From assembly GCA_964587755.1 (NCBI GenBank), contig CAZPMC010000037.1, positions 1 to 23,789 of the forward strand: a stretch of 23,789 nt of DNA, given 5' to 3'. A model generated the notes under the pieces. That model was not told where the DNA came from, ran no database searches, and worked only from the letters and a program-made list of their open reading frames with translations. Positions 23,748 through 23,789 of this stretch are shown here, one piece after another (positions within the stretch are counted from its first letter, which is position 1; each line of letters opens with the position of its first letter). This stretch comes from CAZPMC01 sp964587755 (GTDB taxonomy: Bacteria; Bacillota; Clostridia; Acetivibrionales; DTU013). A program made the translations under genes and the position numbers.

Positions 23748-23789
23748 GCGATAATGTCACCTTATAATATTTCAGCGAAAATGTCACTG
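23724..23789. mobile_element. Candidate terminal region of an IS21-type insertion sequence (rest outside the window)
   Basis: GCGATAATGTCAC (23748-23760) and GCGAAAATGTCAC (23775-23787) are 12-of-13 direct repeats 27 bases apart. Multiple short direct repeats at the ends, starting with TG, are a hallmark of the IS21 family, and repeats of the GTGACATTTTCGCTGAA type (read on the minus strand) are familiar from such ends. No transposase is visible because the window stops at 23789. The call rests on end structure alone. Confidence 0.45.

Noticed and set aside
1..23789. CRISPR arrays, tRNA or rRNA genes, toxin-antitoxin pairs, prophage genes
   Set aside because: No regularly spaced repeats, cloverleaf sequences or recognisable genes of these kinds were seen.

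Overview
The window reads as a low-GC, anaerobic, Gram-positive Clostridia chromosome, most likely a cellulolytic Ruminiclostridium/Acetivibrio-type relative. Three things point there: the rarA – iscR – iscS – iscU – mnmA order typical of Clostridia; a Bacillus-like rplS – rbgA – rnhB – ylqG – ylqH – yraN block; and a large secreted enzyme with cohesin and dockerin modules. Strong AGGAGG-type ribosome binding sites and AT-rich intergenic DNA agree. The species assignment is inference; no rRNA is present. No tRNA, rRNA or CRISPR array was seen, and no gene-free stretch exceeds about 300 bases.

Left arm (1-5147, plus strand): the 3' end of rarA, a small two-helix membrane protein, a LarA-type nickel racemase, then an iron-sulfur/tRNA-thiolation operon behind one strong promoter (TTGACA-17-TAATAT). 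Its IscR-like repressor, cysteine desulfurase, scaffold and MnmA form a logical unit: sulfur is mobilised from cysteine, built into clusters on IscU and delivered to tRNA by MnmA, with the first gene probably sensing cluster status.

Middle (5144-10008): a PHP-type phosphoesterase converging with mnmA (the stop codons overlap), a divergently transcribed M18 aminopeptidase, a bidirectional terminator, then a LytR-CpsA-Psr enzyme and a Xer-like tyrosine recombinase on the minus strand. A perfect 28-bp palindrome with 11-6-11 geometry sits just upstream of the recombinase promoter.

Accessory block (9961-18200, minus strand): a 1840-residue secreted modular protein (predicted (alpha/alpha)6 glycosidase, two discoidin-like modules, several Ig-like modules, cohesin, FIVAR and dockerin), a GntR/UTRA regulator with an inverted repeat around its own -10, and an aspartate-aminotransferase-type enzyme. 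Each has its own terminator.

Right arm (18301-23606, minus strand): rplS with its own promoter and terminator, then a tightly packed operon rbgA – rnhB – FliK-like – FlhB-C-like – yraN – M19 dipeptidase from an extended -10 promoter, ending at a terminator near 18165. Immediately upstream of the rplS promoter the last 66 bases hold repeats that look like one end of an IS21-type insertion sequence running out of the window.

Most noteworthy: the modular cohesin-dockerin enzyme with its nearby regulator, the palindrome beside the recombinase, the orphan FliK/FlhB-like pair, and the putative insertion-sequence end next to rplS.
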